Source: Streptomyces sp. NRRL S-37 (lineage in GTDB: Bacteria > Actinomycetota > Actinomycetes > Streptomycetales > Streptomycetaceae). Taken from it: DNA of 64,000 bases. The stretch covers positions 1-64,000 of the forward strand of contig NZ_JOIZ01000021.1 in NCBI RefSeq assembly GCF_000721605.1, written 5' to 3'. Under the pieces are notes generated by a model. The model was not told the origin of the DNA, ran no database searches, and worked only from the letters and a program-made list of their open reading frames with translations. Shown here in pieces: positions 26,075 to 34,960 of this stretch (its first letter is position 1; each line of letters begins with the position of its first letter). Position numbers and translations under genes: made by a program.

Positions 26075-29000
26075 CTAGAGCAGCGACGGCACCTCCGCCG
26101 CCGCGACCTGACGGGCCGCCCGCTCCAACGCGCTGGCGAGCAGCGCCAGATCGGTGGGCCCGTTGCCGAGCTCGCGCACCTGCCGGCGGGCCGGCGGATC
26201 CCCCATGCGGTGCCACTCCAGGGGCACGACCGTCGGCCGCAGCGTCGCCGTCCGCGGGATACGGCCGGTCACCCGGCCCCCCTGGAACGCCGTCTCCCGC
26301 CCGTCCGGCCGGACCACCCGCCCCCGCCCCGGCGCCGGCGCCTCCGGTCCGCCGCCCGGCACCACCGCGTCGAGCGCGACCCGCAGCGACGCCTGCCGCA
26401 CCGGCTCGCTCTGCGCCGTACGGGCGCAGGGTCCGGTGGCCATCACCAGGTGCACGCCCAGCCGCTCACCGTCCCGCGCCACCGCCTCCAGCGCCCGCAT
26501 CACCGATCCGGCGGCGGGCCGCCCCGGCGAACCGAGCGCAGGGGACACCAGCGCGTCCAGGTCGTCCACGACCACCACCAGCCGGGGCAGCGGCGGCGCG
26601 GCCTCCGTCCTGCGCCGGTCCGCGCCCGGCCGCAGCCGCAGCGTCGAACTGGGCGGGGTGTCGAGGTCCCCGTTGTGCTGCTCCGCGCGGGACGCGACCG
26701 CCGTGCGCTGGGCGACCATACGGTCGGACAGCTCCCGCCCGGTGTGCCACTCCGTGAAGTCCGACCGGCCCAGCAGCTCCGCGCGCCGCTTCAGCTCGGC
26801 GCTCAGGGACTGCGCGAACTCCCGCATCCGCACCGGGTCGTTGGCGCACAGGTGCGTGGTGACGTGCGGTACGTCCGTACAGACGCGCAGGTCCTCGCCG
26901 GGCGCGTCGTCCGTCGTGGGCACGCCCCGGCCGTCGACCAGCACGACGGCCAGCCGGTCGGGACGCTCGGCGGCGGCCAGCGAGGCGACGACCGCCCGCA
27001 GCAGTTCCGTACGGCCGCTGCCGGGCGGCCCCTCGACCAGCAGATGCGGTCCGTCGGCGGCGAGGTCGGCGGTGACCGGGCCGCGCGGTCCGGCGCCCAG
27101 GACGGCGGTGACGCGTCCGCCGAGCGCCCGGGTGTCGTCGGCCGCGTCCGCCCAGCGGGCCATCAGCGAGGCCGGGGTGGCCCGGGCCAGGCCCAGCTCG
27201 TCGAGGAGCCGCGCCGACCGGGGCAGCGGCGCCGACACGTGCGCGTGCCCCTCCCCGTCGGTGCCGTCCGTGCGCAGCGGCGCGAGCGCCCGCGCGAACC
27301 GCTCGGCCCAGGCGGGGGAGACCGCGTCGACCGTGGCGAGGGTGCCGTGGCCGACGGGGCCGGTCCCGGTGACCCGCAGCAGCCGCAGGGCGGTCGCCAC
27401 GTCCCCGCTGAGCAGGGCGACGGCCCCGCACCGCCGGAACGCCGGCGCCGCCGCGCAGGCCGCCTCGTAGGTCTCCGTCACCGGGGACGCGGGGGAGGCG
27501 GCGGCCGTCTCGGCGAGGCACACCACGTGGATCCCGGCCCGGGGCCCTTCCAGGGCCAGCCGCGTCACCGCCTCGCGCGCGTCGGGGCCGCCGGGGTCGC
27601 CGTCCACGACGACCACGGTGTACGGCCCTTCACCGCCGGATATGCGGGGGGCCGCGTGGGCGTGGTCCGCGAGCCGGCGCAGCAGTTCCCCGGCGCGGGC
27701 CGTGGCCTGTTCGTGGTCGTGTGCGAGGAGCAGGCGGCAGTCCTGGCCGTGCCCCGGGCGTACGTGCGGCAGCCAGCCCAGCCAGGACCACTCGGCGGTG
27801 CGCTCCGCGAGGGGGCGGGAGCGGTCCGCGGCGATCAGGACGATCTCCAGGGCGTCGGGGGAGTGCAGCGCGGCGAGCTGGGCGAGCACCGCGCGGGCCA
27901 GCCCGGCGAGCCGCTCGCGCGGGCCGGCCAGCCCCAGCGAGCCGGCCTCGCGCAGCCCCGAGGTCACCGGTACGGCGGGCAGCAGACCCGAGCCGTCCGG
28001 CGCCGGCCGGTCCGCCGTGCCGAGCCGCACCGCGAGCGCCTCCGGGTGGTCCGGCCCGCGCTCCCACAGCCGGGGGCCGGGGCCGAGCGCGGTCAGCAGC
28101 AGCGTGGCGGGGTCCGGCCAGGTCTCGGGCAGTACGGGGGTGAAGGGGGCCGGTCCGGCCGTGAACCCGCCCGGCTCCTCACGGCGCCCGTCCCACGCGC
28201 CCGCGGCCTCCCGCTCCTGCCGTCCCCCGGTCAGCCGCCGGGCCCAGGCCCCGATACCCCCCCGCTTCCGCCCGGCGGGCGGCTGCGGGACCTCGGTCCC
28301 CCGCGGAGGAGTGTCCGTACGGGAACCGCCCCCGCTCCCGCCGAGCCCGTCACCGGCCACGGAAGCGGAACCCCGGCCGGCACGCCGCCCGTCCTGCGCG
28401 TCGTCGGCCGTGCGGGCGGGGCCACGGCCCGGCACCTCACCGTGCCGCCCGCCACGGGCATCGTCGGCGTACCACCCGTCCTGCACGTCGTCATCCGCCC
28501 GGACGAGGCCGCGGTCCGGCACCCCGCCGTGCCGCCCGCCACGGGCATCGTCGGCGTACCGGCCGTACTGCGCGTCGTCGGCCGCGCGGGAGGAGCCACG
28601 GTCCGGCACCTCACCGTGCCGCCCGGCGGCGGGTGCCTCGTCCCGGGAGTCGCCGTGGGCCGCGTCGGAGGGCCGGTGTCCCGGGGCGACGGCACCGTGA
28701 CCGAAACCGCCGTCGAGGGAGCCGCTGCCCGCGTGGGTCTCGTCACCGACGGGCCCGGGCTGCGACACGCGCCGCCCCTTGGGCACCCGGGGCACGTCCC
28801 CGCGCGCCACGACGCGCACCGCCCGCCGGCCGGTGGCGCGTTCCTCCGCCTCGATGTCCGGCGCGCCCCCCTGCCCGGGCACCAGCGGTGCCCGGCCCGT
28901 GCGCGGGCCGGGCGGGTCCTGGACGCCGGGAGCGTGCCCGGCGCCGTCGCCGGAGGCGGCCCACTCCGCCGAGCCGTAGGTGTGATGGGTCCGCGCGCGC

Positions 29001-29767
29001 GGCGGGGACACCGGCTCCGTACGCTCCGCACGCGCGCGTGCGGAGTCGGCGGCGCCCGGGGAACCGCCGGCGTGCCCGGACGCCCCGGCCCCCTCCCCGC
29101 CCCGCGCCCCCGGTACCCGTACGTACCCCTCGCCGTCCGGTGTCGTGGCCGCTCGCGCGGAGGGACCCGCCGCCGGGGTCAGGCGCAGGGCCGACTCGCC
29201 GATGCGCAGGAGCGCGCCCGGGGCGAGGCGGACCGGGCGGGGGCCCACGCGCCGGCCGTCCAGGGTCGTGCCGTTGGTGGAGTCGAGGTCGGCGACCGAG
29301 ACGCCGCCGTCCGGGGCGACCGTCACGGCGCAGTGCAGCCGGGAGACGTCCGGGTCGTCGAGCGGCACGTCGGCGTCGGCGGAACGGCCTATGCGGATCT
29401 CGCCGCCGTGCAGCAGGTGCACCCCGCCCGCGTCGGGCCCGGCGACCACGTGCAGCCGGGTCGGGGCCTCGTCCAGCTCGGGATGTGGCTCGGGCTCGCC
29501 GGGGGCGCCCACGGCCAGCACCGCGCCGTCGATCAGCGGCGGCTCGCCCAGTGTGCAGCGCTGGGCGTCGAGCCGCTGGTCACCGGCGTACAGCACCGGT
29601 GAGCCGGACGAGCCGTCACCGCCGGAGACCGCCGCGGCCAGCGCGGAGGCGACCGCGGCCAGGGCCGTGCCCGCGGGTGCCGTGACCAGCACGTCGCAGC
29701 TCGCGGCCCGCTCCCGCGCGGGGGAGGAGGGGCCCAGCGGGTCTACGACGGTCAGCCGGATCTGCAT
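26075..29767 (-). CDS. FHA and FtsK/SpoIIIE (EccC-like) domain ATPase
   Basis: About 1230 residues. The N-terminal ~85 residues (MQIRLTVVDPLG..., ending DGAVLAVGAP) resemble the ubiquitin-like domain next to type VII secretion genes. An FHA domain follows (about 105-175), with IRIGRSADADVPLDDPDVSR and LHC. A long Gly/Arg/Asp-rich linker contains a 29-residue repeat. The C-terminal half is FtsK/EccC-like: GPPGSGRTELL at 913 and Walker B LVVVVDDLDALV near 1060. The P-loop has Arg919 where Lys is normal, so ATP hydrolysis is doubtful. FHA domains bind phosphothreonine, and two Ser/Thr kinases lie just upstream on the other strand. ATG 29767 was preferred because family sequence starts there. Confidence 0.8.
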   Translation of the reverse strand: MQIRLTVVDPLGPSSPARERAASCDVLVTAPAGTALAAVASALAAAVSGGDGSSGSPVLYAGDQRLDAQRCTLGEPPLIDGAVLAVGAPGEPEPHPELDEAPTRLHVVAGPDAGGVHLLHGGEIRIGRSADADVPLDDPDVSRLHCAVTVAPDGGVSVADLDSTNGTTLDGRRVGPRPVRLAPGALLRIGESALRLTPAAGPSARAATTPDGEGYVRVPGARGGEGAGASGHAGGSPGAADSARARAERTEPVSPPRARTHHTYGSAEWAASGDGAGHAPGVQDPPGPRTGRAPLVPGQGGAPDIEAEERATGRRAVRVVARGDVPRVPKGRRVSQPGPVGDETHAGSGSLDGGFGHGAVAPGHRPSDAAHGDSRDEAPAAGRHGEVPDRGSSRAADDAQYGRYADDARGGRHGGVPDRGLVRADDDVQDGWYADDARGGRHGEVPGRGPARTADDAQDGRRAGRGSASVAGDGLGGSGGGSRTDTPPRGTEVPQPPAGRKRGGIGAWARRLTGGRQEREAAGAWDGRREEPGGFTAGPAPFTPVLPETWPDPATLLLTALGPGPRLWERGPDHPEALAVRLGTADRPAPDGSGLLPAVPVTSGLREAGSLGLAGPRERLAGLARAVLAQLAALHSPDALEIVLIAADRSRPLAERTAEWSWLGWLPHVRPGHGQDCRLLLAHDHEQATARAGELLRRLADHAHAAPRISGGEGPYTVVVVDGDPGGPDAREAVTRLALEGPRAGIHVVCLAETAAASPASPVTETYEAACAAAPAFRRCGAVALLSGDVATALRLLRVTGTGPVGHGTLATVDAVSPAWAERFARALAPLRTDGTDGEGHAHVSAPLPRSARLLDELGLARATPASLMARWADAADDTRALGGRVTAVLGAGPRGPVTADLAADGPHLLVEGPPGSGRTELLRAVVASLAAAERPDRLAVVLVDGRGVPTTDDAPGEDLRVCTDVPHVTTHLCANDPVRMREFAQSLSAELKRRAELLGRSDFTEWHTGRELSDRMVAQRTAVASRAEQHNGDLDTPPSSTLRLRPGADRRRTEAAPPLPRLVVVVDDLDALVSPALGSPGRPAAGSVMRALEAVARDGERLGVHLVMATGPCARTAQSEPVRQASLRVALDAVVPGGGPEAPAPGRGRVVRPDGRETAFQGGRVTGRIPRTATLRPTVVPLEWHRMGDPPARRQVRELGNGPTDLALLASALERAARQVAAAEVPSLL
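28380..28645. repeat. 87-bp tandem repeat, three copies, inside the FHA/FtsK gene
   Basis: Equivalent positions recur at 28391, 28478 and 28565, giving an exact 87-base period (29 codons). The encoded units each contain a DDARGGRHG and VPDRG-like segment. Copies are diverged at several sites, so the array is not very recent. It codes for part of the disordered linker between the FHA and ATPase domains. Confidence 0.85.
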
Positions 29768-29911
29768 CGCCGTCAGCGGTCCCTTCTGCGCGAGCGCCCG
29801 CGACGCGGGGGACACCACCGCCCCGCGGATCCCCCGACCGCGGACCTCCCCCACCGCCACACGCGCACGTACGGCCAGTACTGCACGCATCCTCGCACCT
29901 GCCACCGACAA

Positions 29912-30273
29912 CGCGCCCGCCCTCCGGCAGCAAATGATCTTGATTGGTCGGCTCTGCCCTCAAAAGTGCCTGACCGGTGAGGAGCGAATGATCGTTCCGA
30001 GCCCACTTGAGATCGGTCACGTTCGGCATGCGGCAACCAACGGATCGAGTCGAGCGTCTTTCCTTCGAAAGATTCGGACCCTTCGAACCCGGACGGGGGC
30101 CGGTACGTAGGACCCGTCGTGGGATCACCCGCGCAGGATCCGCCGCGAGATCACCGTGAGATCACGTCGAGGACGACCAGCCGGTATCCCGCGCGGCGGC
30201 ACTACAGTGGGTCGGAACATTCCGTAAGACGGTGGACCACGGTGTACGCCAGGCAAGCAGCAGGGAGCGCGAC
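29912..30273. other. Intergenic region between divergent FHA/FtsK and kinase genes
   Basis: About 360 bases, noticeably more AT-rich at 29930-30080 than its surroundings, which fits promoters for both directions. GGGAG at 30263-30267 is the ribosome binding site of the kinase. No clear operator palindrome was seen. Confidence 0.5.
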
Positions 30274-31980
30274 GTGCGGCCGGTTGGCAGCAAGTACCTC
30301 CTCGAGGAGCCGCTCGGTCGCGGCGCCACGGGGACCGTCTGGCGAGCCCGCCAGCGGGAGACCGCGGGCGCCGAGGCGGCCGTGCCCGGACAGCCCGGCG
30401 AGACCGTCGCGATCAAGGTCCTCAAGGAGGAGCTCGCGGGCGACGCCGACGTCGTGATGCGCTTCCTCCGCGAGCGGTCCGTCCTGCTCCGGCTCACCCA
30501 CCCCAACATCGTCCGGGTCCGCGACCTGGTCGTCGAGGGTGATCTGCTGGCACTGGTCATGGACCTCGTCGAGGGCCCCGACCTGCACCGCCACCTCCGC
30601 GAGAACGGCCCCTTCACCCCCGTCGCCGCCGCCCTGCTGACCGCGCAGATCGCCGACGCGCTCGGCGCCAGCCACGCCGACGGCGTGGTGCACCGCGACC
30701 TGAAGCCCGCCAACGTCCTGCTCAAGCAGCAGAACGGCGAGATGCACCCGATGCTGACCGACTTCGGCATCGCCCGCCTCGCCGACTCCCCGGGCCTGAC
30801 CCGCACCCACGAGTTCGTCGGCACGCCCGCGTACATCGCGCCCGAGTCCGCCGAGGGCCGCCCGCAGACCTCCGCCGTCGACATCTACGGTGCCGGCATC
30901 CTGCTCTACGAGCTGGTCACCGGCCGTCCGCCGTTCTCCGGCGGCTCCGCCCTGGAGGTGCTGCACCAGCACCTGAGCGCCGAACCGCGCCGCCCCTCCA
31001 CGGTCCCCGACCCGCTGTGGACGGTCATCGAGCGCTGCCTGCGCAAGAACCCCGACCAGCGGCCCAGCGCCGAGAACCTCGCGCGCGGCCTGCGCGTCGT
31101 CGCCGACGGCATCGGCGTGCACGCGAACTCCGCGCAGATCGCCGCCGCCGAGAACGTCGGCGCGCTCCTCGCCCCCGACCCGGCCCCCGCGCCCGTACCC
31201 GGTACGCCCGGAGCGCCCGGCGACGCCGACCCGACGCAGGTGCTGCCGCACGGCGCGGGCGCCTACGACCCCAACGGCGCGACCAGTGTCCTGCCGCAGA
31301 CCGGCGGTCCGGCGGGCGCCGCCGACCCCACGGCCGTCATGCCCCCCGTGCCGCCCGGACAGCCCGGCGGCCCCGGAGCCGGCCCGGAGGACCCGCACCC
31401 CTGGCAGAGCCAGCTCCGCGCGGCCCGCGACCGCAACGAGCAGACCCAGGTCCAGTACCTCGACCCGAGCGAGGACCCGCTGCGCCGCCGCCCCCAGCGG
31501 CAGGTCGCCCGCCCCCAGCAGCCGCCGCAGCAACCGCAGCAGCCGCAGCAGCGACGCCCGCAGCCCCAGCAGCGGCCCGGCCCGGGATACGGCTACCCGC
31601 AACAGCCCCCGCCGCAGCAGTACGCCCCGCCGCCGGAGCCGCAGCGCCGGCAGCAGCCCCAGCCGCAGCCGCAGCGTTACGCCCCGCCGCCCCCGCCGCC
31701 GGAGCAGCAGCGTCCGGTCCGGGAGCCGCGCCAGCCCCGGCAGCGCGGCGCCAACCCGATGCGCATCCCCGGCCTGGGCTGCCTGAAGGGCTGCCTGTTC
31801 ACGCTCCTCATCCTGTTCGTCGCGAGCTGGCTCATCTGGGAGCTGAGCCCGCTCCAGGACTGGATCGGCACCGGCAAGGGCTACTGGGACCAGCTCAGCG
31901 ACTGGTTCGGCTCGGTGACGGGCTGGTTCGAGGACCTGGGCGGCTCCGACGAGCCCTCGGTGCCCTCCGGGACGAACTGA
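30274..31980 (+). CDS. Membrane-anchored Ser/Thr protein kinase (PknB-like)
   Basis: 568 residues. Kinase domain: glycine loop GRGATGTVW at 15-23, Lys48 in VAIKVLK, catalytic HRDLKPANVLL from His140, DFG at 163 in TDFGIARL, and GTPAYIAPESAEG after it. A ~230-residue Pro/Gln-rich linker follows. One membrane helix (LFTLLILFVASWLIWEL, about 507-525) leaves a short ~40-residue outside tail with no PASTA repeats, so it is unlikely to sense muropeptides as PknB does. GTG at 30274 fits GGGAG spacing; an upstream in-frame ATG is less likely. Another kinase follows after 114 bases, and an FHA protein is divergent. Confidence 0.92.
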   Translation: MRPVGSKYLLEEPLGRGATGTVWRARQRETAGAEAAVPGQPGETVAIKVLKEELAGDADVVMRFLRERSVLLRLTHPNIVRVRDLVVEGDLLALVMDLVEGPDLHRHLRENGPFTPVAAALLTAQIADALGASHADGVVHRDLKPANVLLKQQNGEMHPMLTDFGIARLADSPGLTRTHEFVGTPAYIAPESAEGRPQTSAVDIYGAGILLYELVTGRPPFSGGSALEVLHQHLSAEPRRPSTVPDPLWTVIERCLRKNPDQRPSAENLARGLRVVADGIGVHANSAQIAAAENVGALLAPDPAPAPVPGTPGAPGDADPTQVLPHGAGAYDPNGATSVLPQTGGPAGAADPTAVMPPVPPGQPGGPGAGPEDPHPWQSQLRAARDRNEQTQVQYLDPSEDPLRRRPQRQVARPQQPPQQPQQPQQRRPQPQQRPGPGYGYPQQPPPQQYAPPPEPQRRQQPQPQPQRYAPPPPPPEQQRPVREPRQPRQRGANPMRIPGLGCLKGCLFTLLILFVASWLIWELSPLQDWIGTGKGYWDQLSDWFGSVTGWFEDLGGSDEPSVPSGTN

Positions 31981-32094
31981 ACCGAGCTTGTTTACTGATT
32001 TGTCGACACCTGGGGGCTGATTTCCGGATCCGCTGTGAAGGCCGGCGCCCCGGACGCGTAGCTTTGGCGACAACACGCGTCGGTAGGAGCAGTC

Positions 32095-33339
32095 TTGGCA
32101 CGGAGAATCGGCAGCCGGTACACCGCCCACCAGATCCTCGGGCGGGGCAGCGCCGGCACGGTGTGGCTGGGCGAGGGCCCCGACGGGCCCGTCGCCATCA
32201 AGCTGCTGCGTGAGGATCTCTCCTCGGACCAGGAGCTCGTCGGCCGCTTCGTGCAGGAGCGGACGGCGCTGCTCGGTCTGGAGCACCCGCACGTCGTCTC
32301 CGTGCGCGACCTGGTGGTCGACGGCAACGACCTCGCCCTCGTGATGGACCTCGTCCGGGGCACGGACCTGCGCACCCGCCTCGACCGGGACCGCAGGCTG
32401 GCCCCCGAGGCCGCCGTGGCGATCGTCGCCGACGTCGCCGACGGCCTGGCGGCGGCCCACGCGGCCGGGGTCGTGCACCGGGACGTGAAGCCGGAGAACA
32501 TCCTGCTCGACATGGAGGGCCCGCTCGGCCCCGGCGGCTCCCACCACGCCCTGCTCACCGACTTCGGCGTGGCGAAACTCATCGACACCCCGCGCCGCAC
32601 CCGCGCCACGAAGATCATCGGAACGCCCGACTACCTGGCCCCGGAGATCGTCGAGGGCCTGCCCCCGCGCGCGTCGGTCGACATCTACGCGCTGGCCACG
32701 GTCCTGTACGAGCTGCTCGCCGGCTTCACACCGTTCGGCGGCGGCCACCCGGGCGCGGTCCTGCGCCGTCACGTCACCGAGACGGTCGTCCCCCTCCCCG
32801 GCATCCCGGACGAGCTGTGGCAGCTGCTGGTGCAGTGCCTGGCGAAGGCCCCGGCGTCCCGGCTGCGCGCCTCCGAGCTGGGCGCGCGGCTGCGGGAGCT
32901 GCTGCCGATGCTGGCGGGGATGCCGCCGCTGGACGTGGACGAGCCGGACACCGAGCCCGCGGAAGAGGCGGGCGAGGAGCTCCAGTCCTCCGGGCCCGCC
33001 CCGGCCGCCGGGGCGCCGGTGCGGCGCCGCGGCGCGGTCCCGCTGGTGCCGGGCGCGAAACCGGCCGACTCCAACCGTGACACGCACACCTCGATGAGGG
33101 TGCCGTCCCCCGACGAGCTGGCCGGCGGCGCCCGGGGCACGGCCCGCGCCCCCCGCGCGGCAGGCGCCCGCCGCCCGGGCTCCGCCCGCAACCGCGCGGT
33201 CACCCGCCGCCGCCGGCTCACCCTGGCGGTGGCGGCGGCGGTACTCGTGGCGGCGGGCGTGGGCACGTGGCTGGCCACGACGGAGGACGAGGCGGCCCCG
33301 CCCCAGGACACGCGGAACTCGGCCCCCGCGAACCCCTGA
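32095..33339 (+). CDS. Membrane-anchored Ser/Thr protein kinase
   Basis: 414 residues with a rare TTG start at 32095 behind AGGAG. Kinase motifs: GRGSAGTVWLG at 16-26, Lys36 in VAIKLL, HRDVKPENILL from His128, TDFGVAKL, then GTPDYLAPEIVEG. The juxtamembrane region is Pro/Ala-rich, then one helix LTLAVAAAVLVAAGVGTWL near 375 and a very short outside tail of ~20 residues. It is smaller than its neighbour but clearly paralogous in the catalytic domain. The substrate is unknown. It lies between the first kinase and prfB; the preceding gap carries a 15-base sequence (31994-32008) that recurs after prfB. Confidence 0.92.
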   Translation: MARRIGSRYTAHQILGRGSAGTVWLGEGPDGPVAIKLLREDLSSDQELVGRFVQERTALLGLEHPHVVSVRDLVVDGNDLALVMDLVRGTDLRTRLDRDRRLAPEAAVAIVADVADGLAAAHAAGVVHRDVKPENILLDMEGPLGPGGSHHALLTDFGVAKLIDTPRRTRATKIIGTPDYLAPEIVEGLPPRASVDIYALATVLYELLAGFTPFGGGHPGAVLRRHVTETVVPLPGIPDELWQLLVQCLAKAPASRLRASELGARLRELLPMLAGMPPLDVDEPDTEPAEEAGEELQSSGPAPAAGAPVRRRGAVPLVPGAKPADSNRDTHTSMRVPSPDELAGGARGTARAPRAAGARRPGSARNRAVTRRRRLTLAVAAAVLVAAGVGTWLATTEDEAAPPQDTRNSAPANP

Positions 33340-33344
33340 CCCCC

Positions 33345-33432
33345 CATAGGGGCGCGGGGAACTGCGCGAACGGGGGTCTGGGGGCGGAGCCCCCAGGGAC
33401 GGGACGGGAAGGGGCGGCGGGGGCGAAACAAA
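33345..33432. repeat. Dispersed GC-rich intergenic repeat, copy 2
   Basis: GGGGCGCGGGGAACTGCGCG is followed by a GGGGGCGGAGCCCCC stem and a run ending GGGAAGGGGCGGCGGGG. The right half matches, in reverse complement, sequence at 8933-8996, and the left half recurs inverted at about 62440-62466. Located right after the kinase stop, it may terminate transcription. Confidence 0.7.
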
Positions 33433-33546
33433 CGACCGCCCCACGGCCGGAAGCCGCCCTGCCCCCACGGGCCCAGCCGGGTAATGCCCCGCCCCGGCCC
33501 CGCCGCACTGCGTGGGCCGACGCGCGGAGCCGTTACGCTGGAGGGC

Positions 33547-34653
33547 GTGGCAGTCGTCGATGTATCCGAAGAGCTCAAGTCCCTCTCCTCGACCATGGAG
33601 TCGATCGAGGCCGTTCTGGACCTCGACAAGCTGAGGGCAGACATCGCCGTGCTCGAGGAGCAGGCAGCCGCGCCGTCCCTGTGGGACAACCCGGACGACG
33701 CGCAGAAGATCACCAGCAAGCTCTCCCACCTCCAGGCCGAGGTGCGGAAGGCCGAAGCGCTCCGGGGCCGGATCGACGATCTCTCCGTGCTCTTCGAGAT
33801 GGCCGAGGAGGAGGACGACCCGGACACCCGCGCGGAGGCCGAGGCCGAGCTCGCCGCGGTCCGGAAGGCGCTGGACGAGATGGAGGTCCGGACGCTGCTC
33901 AGCGGCGAGTACGACTCCCGTGAGGCGCTCGTCAACATCCGCGCGGAGGCCGGTGGCGTCGACGCCGCCGACTTCGCCGAGAAGCTCCAGCGCATGTACC
34001 TGCGCTGGGCCGAGCAGCACGGCTACAAGACCGAGCTGATCGAGACGTCGTACGCGGAGGAGGCCGGCATCAAGTCGACCACCTTCTCCGTCCAGGCGCC
34101 CTACGCCTACGGCACCCTCTCCGTCGAGCAGGGCACGCACCGCCTGGTGCGCATCTCACCCTTCGACAACCAGGGCCGCCGCCAGACCTCCTTCGCGGGC
34201 GTCGAGATCCTCCCCGTGGTCGAGCAGACCGACCACATCGAGATCGACGAGTCCGAGCTGCGGGTGGACGTGTACCGCTCGTCCGGCCCCGGCGGCCAGG
34301 GCGTGAACACCACCGACTCCGCGGTGCGCCTCACCCACCTCCCCACCGGCATCGTGGTCTCCTGCCAGAACGAGCGCTCCCAGATCCAGAACAAGGCCAC
34401 CGCGATGAACGTCCTCCAGGCCAAGCTCCTGGAGCGGCGCCGTCAGGAGGAGCAGGCCAAGATGGACGCCCTCAAGGGCGACGGCGGCAACTCCTGGGGC
34501 AACCAGATGCGTTCGTACGTGCTGCACCCGTACCAGATGGTCAAGGACCTGCGCACGGAGCACGAGGTCGGCAACCCCGAGTCCGTGTTCAACGGCGAGA
34601 TCGACGGCTTCCTGGAGGCCGGAATTCGCTGGCGCAAGCAGCAGGAGAAGTAA
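33547..34653 (+). CDS. prfB: Peptide chain release factor 2
   Basis: 368 residues. RF2 recognises UGA and UAA and triggers peptide release on the ribosome. The N-terminal helical domain carries [20 protein letters not shown]. The stop-codon anticodon tripeptide SPF is present in [13 protein letters not shown]. The catalytic GGQ lies in [19 protein letters not shown] at 33547 was chosen because RF2 homology starts at once. No in-frame UGA occurs near codon 26, so the programmed frameshift used by many bacteria to autoregulate RF2 is absent, as I expect for Streptomyces. A strong terminator follows. Confidence 0.97.
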   Translation: MAVVDVSEELKSLSSTMESIEAVLDLDKLRADIAVLEEQAAAPSLWDNPDDAQKITSKLSHLQAEVRKAEALRGRIDDLSVLFEMAEEEDDPDTRAEAEAELAAVRKALDEMEVRTLLSGEYDSREALVNIRAEAGGVDAADFAEKLQRMYLRWAEQHGYKTELIETSYAEEAGIKSTTFSVQAPYAYGTLSVEQGTHRLVRISPFDNQGRRQTSFAGVEILPVVEQTDHIEIDESELRVDVYRSSGPGGQGVNTTDSAVRLTHLPTGIVVSCQNERSQIQNKATAMNVLQAKLLERRRQEEQAKMDALKGDGGNSWGNQMRSYVLHPYQMVKDLRTEHEVGNPESVFNGEIDGFLEAGIRWRKQQEK

Positions 34654-34681
34654 CCTCCCGCGCGAACACTGATTTGTCGAC

Positions 34682-34722
34682 AAGGCAACTGCCGTCACTT
34701 GGACGGCGGTTGCCTTTTTCGT
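34682..34722 (+). terminator. Intrinsic terminator of prfB
   Basis: AAGGCAACTGCCGTC, a short ACTTG loop and GACGGCGGTTGCCTT form a near-perfect stem followed by TTTTTC. This is a rare classic hairpin plus T-tract in this GC-rich window. Confidence 0.93.
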
Positions 34723-34807
34723 CCGGTGGTATCCGGGATTTACATCACACTCACAGTTTCGTTTTCGCGCAAAGCGTGCGTAGGGGGACATCGCGTACGC
34801 AACGGCC

Positions 34808-34836
34808 TTGACGTTCTTTTGGAAAATGGGAAGGGT
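34808..34836 (+). promoter_or_regulatory. Candidate promoter of the repeat surface protein
   Basis: TTGACG at 34808-34813 and AAGGGT at 34831-34836 are separated by 17 bases, an acceptable sigma-HrdB-like pair (consensus TTGACN and TAGRRT). The leader to the ATG at 34961 is about 120 bases. Confidence 0.5.
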
Positions 34837-34960
34837 GAAGCGTGGCATGCGTATCTCTGGGGCGCATGTGAACCGGGGGGCGTTTCATCGCAGTTACCCC
34901 CGTTGATCACCGCCCCGAGCGCGGCCTCATTGACGATGAGCTACTGGGGGTAGCAACCAT

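Noticed and set aside
33547..33640. Programmed frameshift in prfB
   Set aside because: The reading frame is continuous through the region where the internal UGA would lie.
30202..34140. 1312-codon minus-strand open frame across two kinases and prfB
   Set aside because: It spans three clear sense genes and their gaps; antisense shadow.
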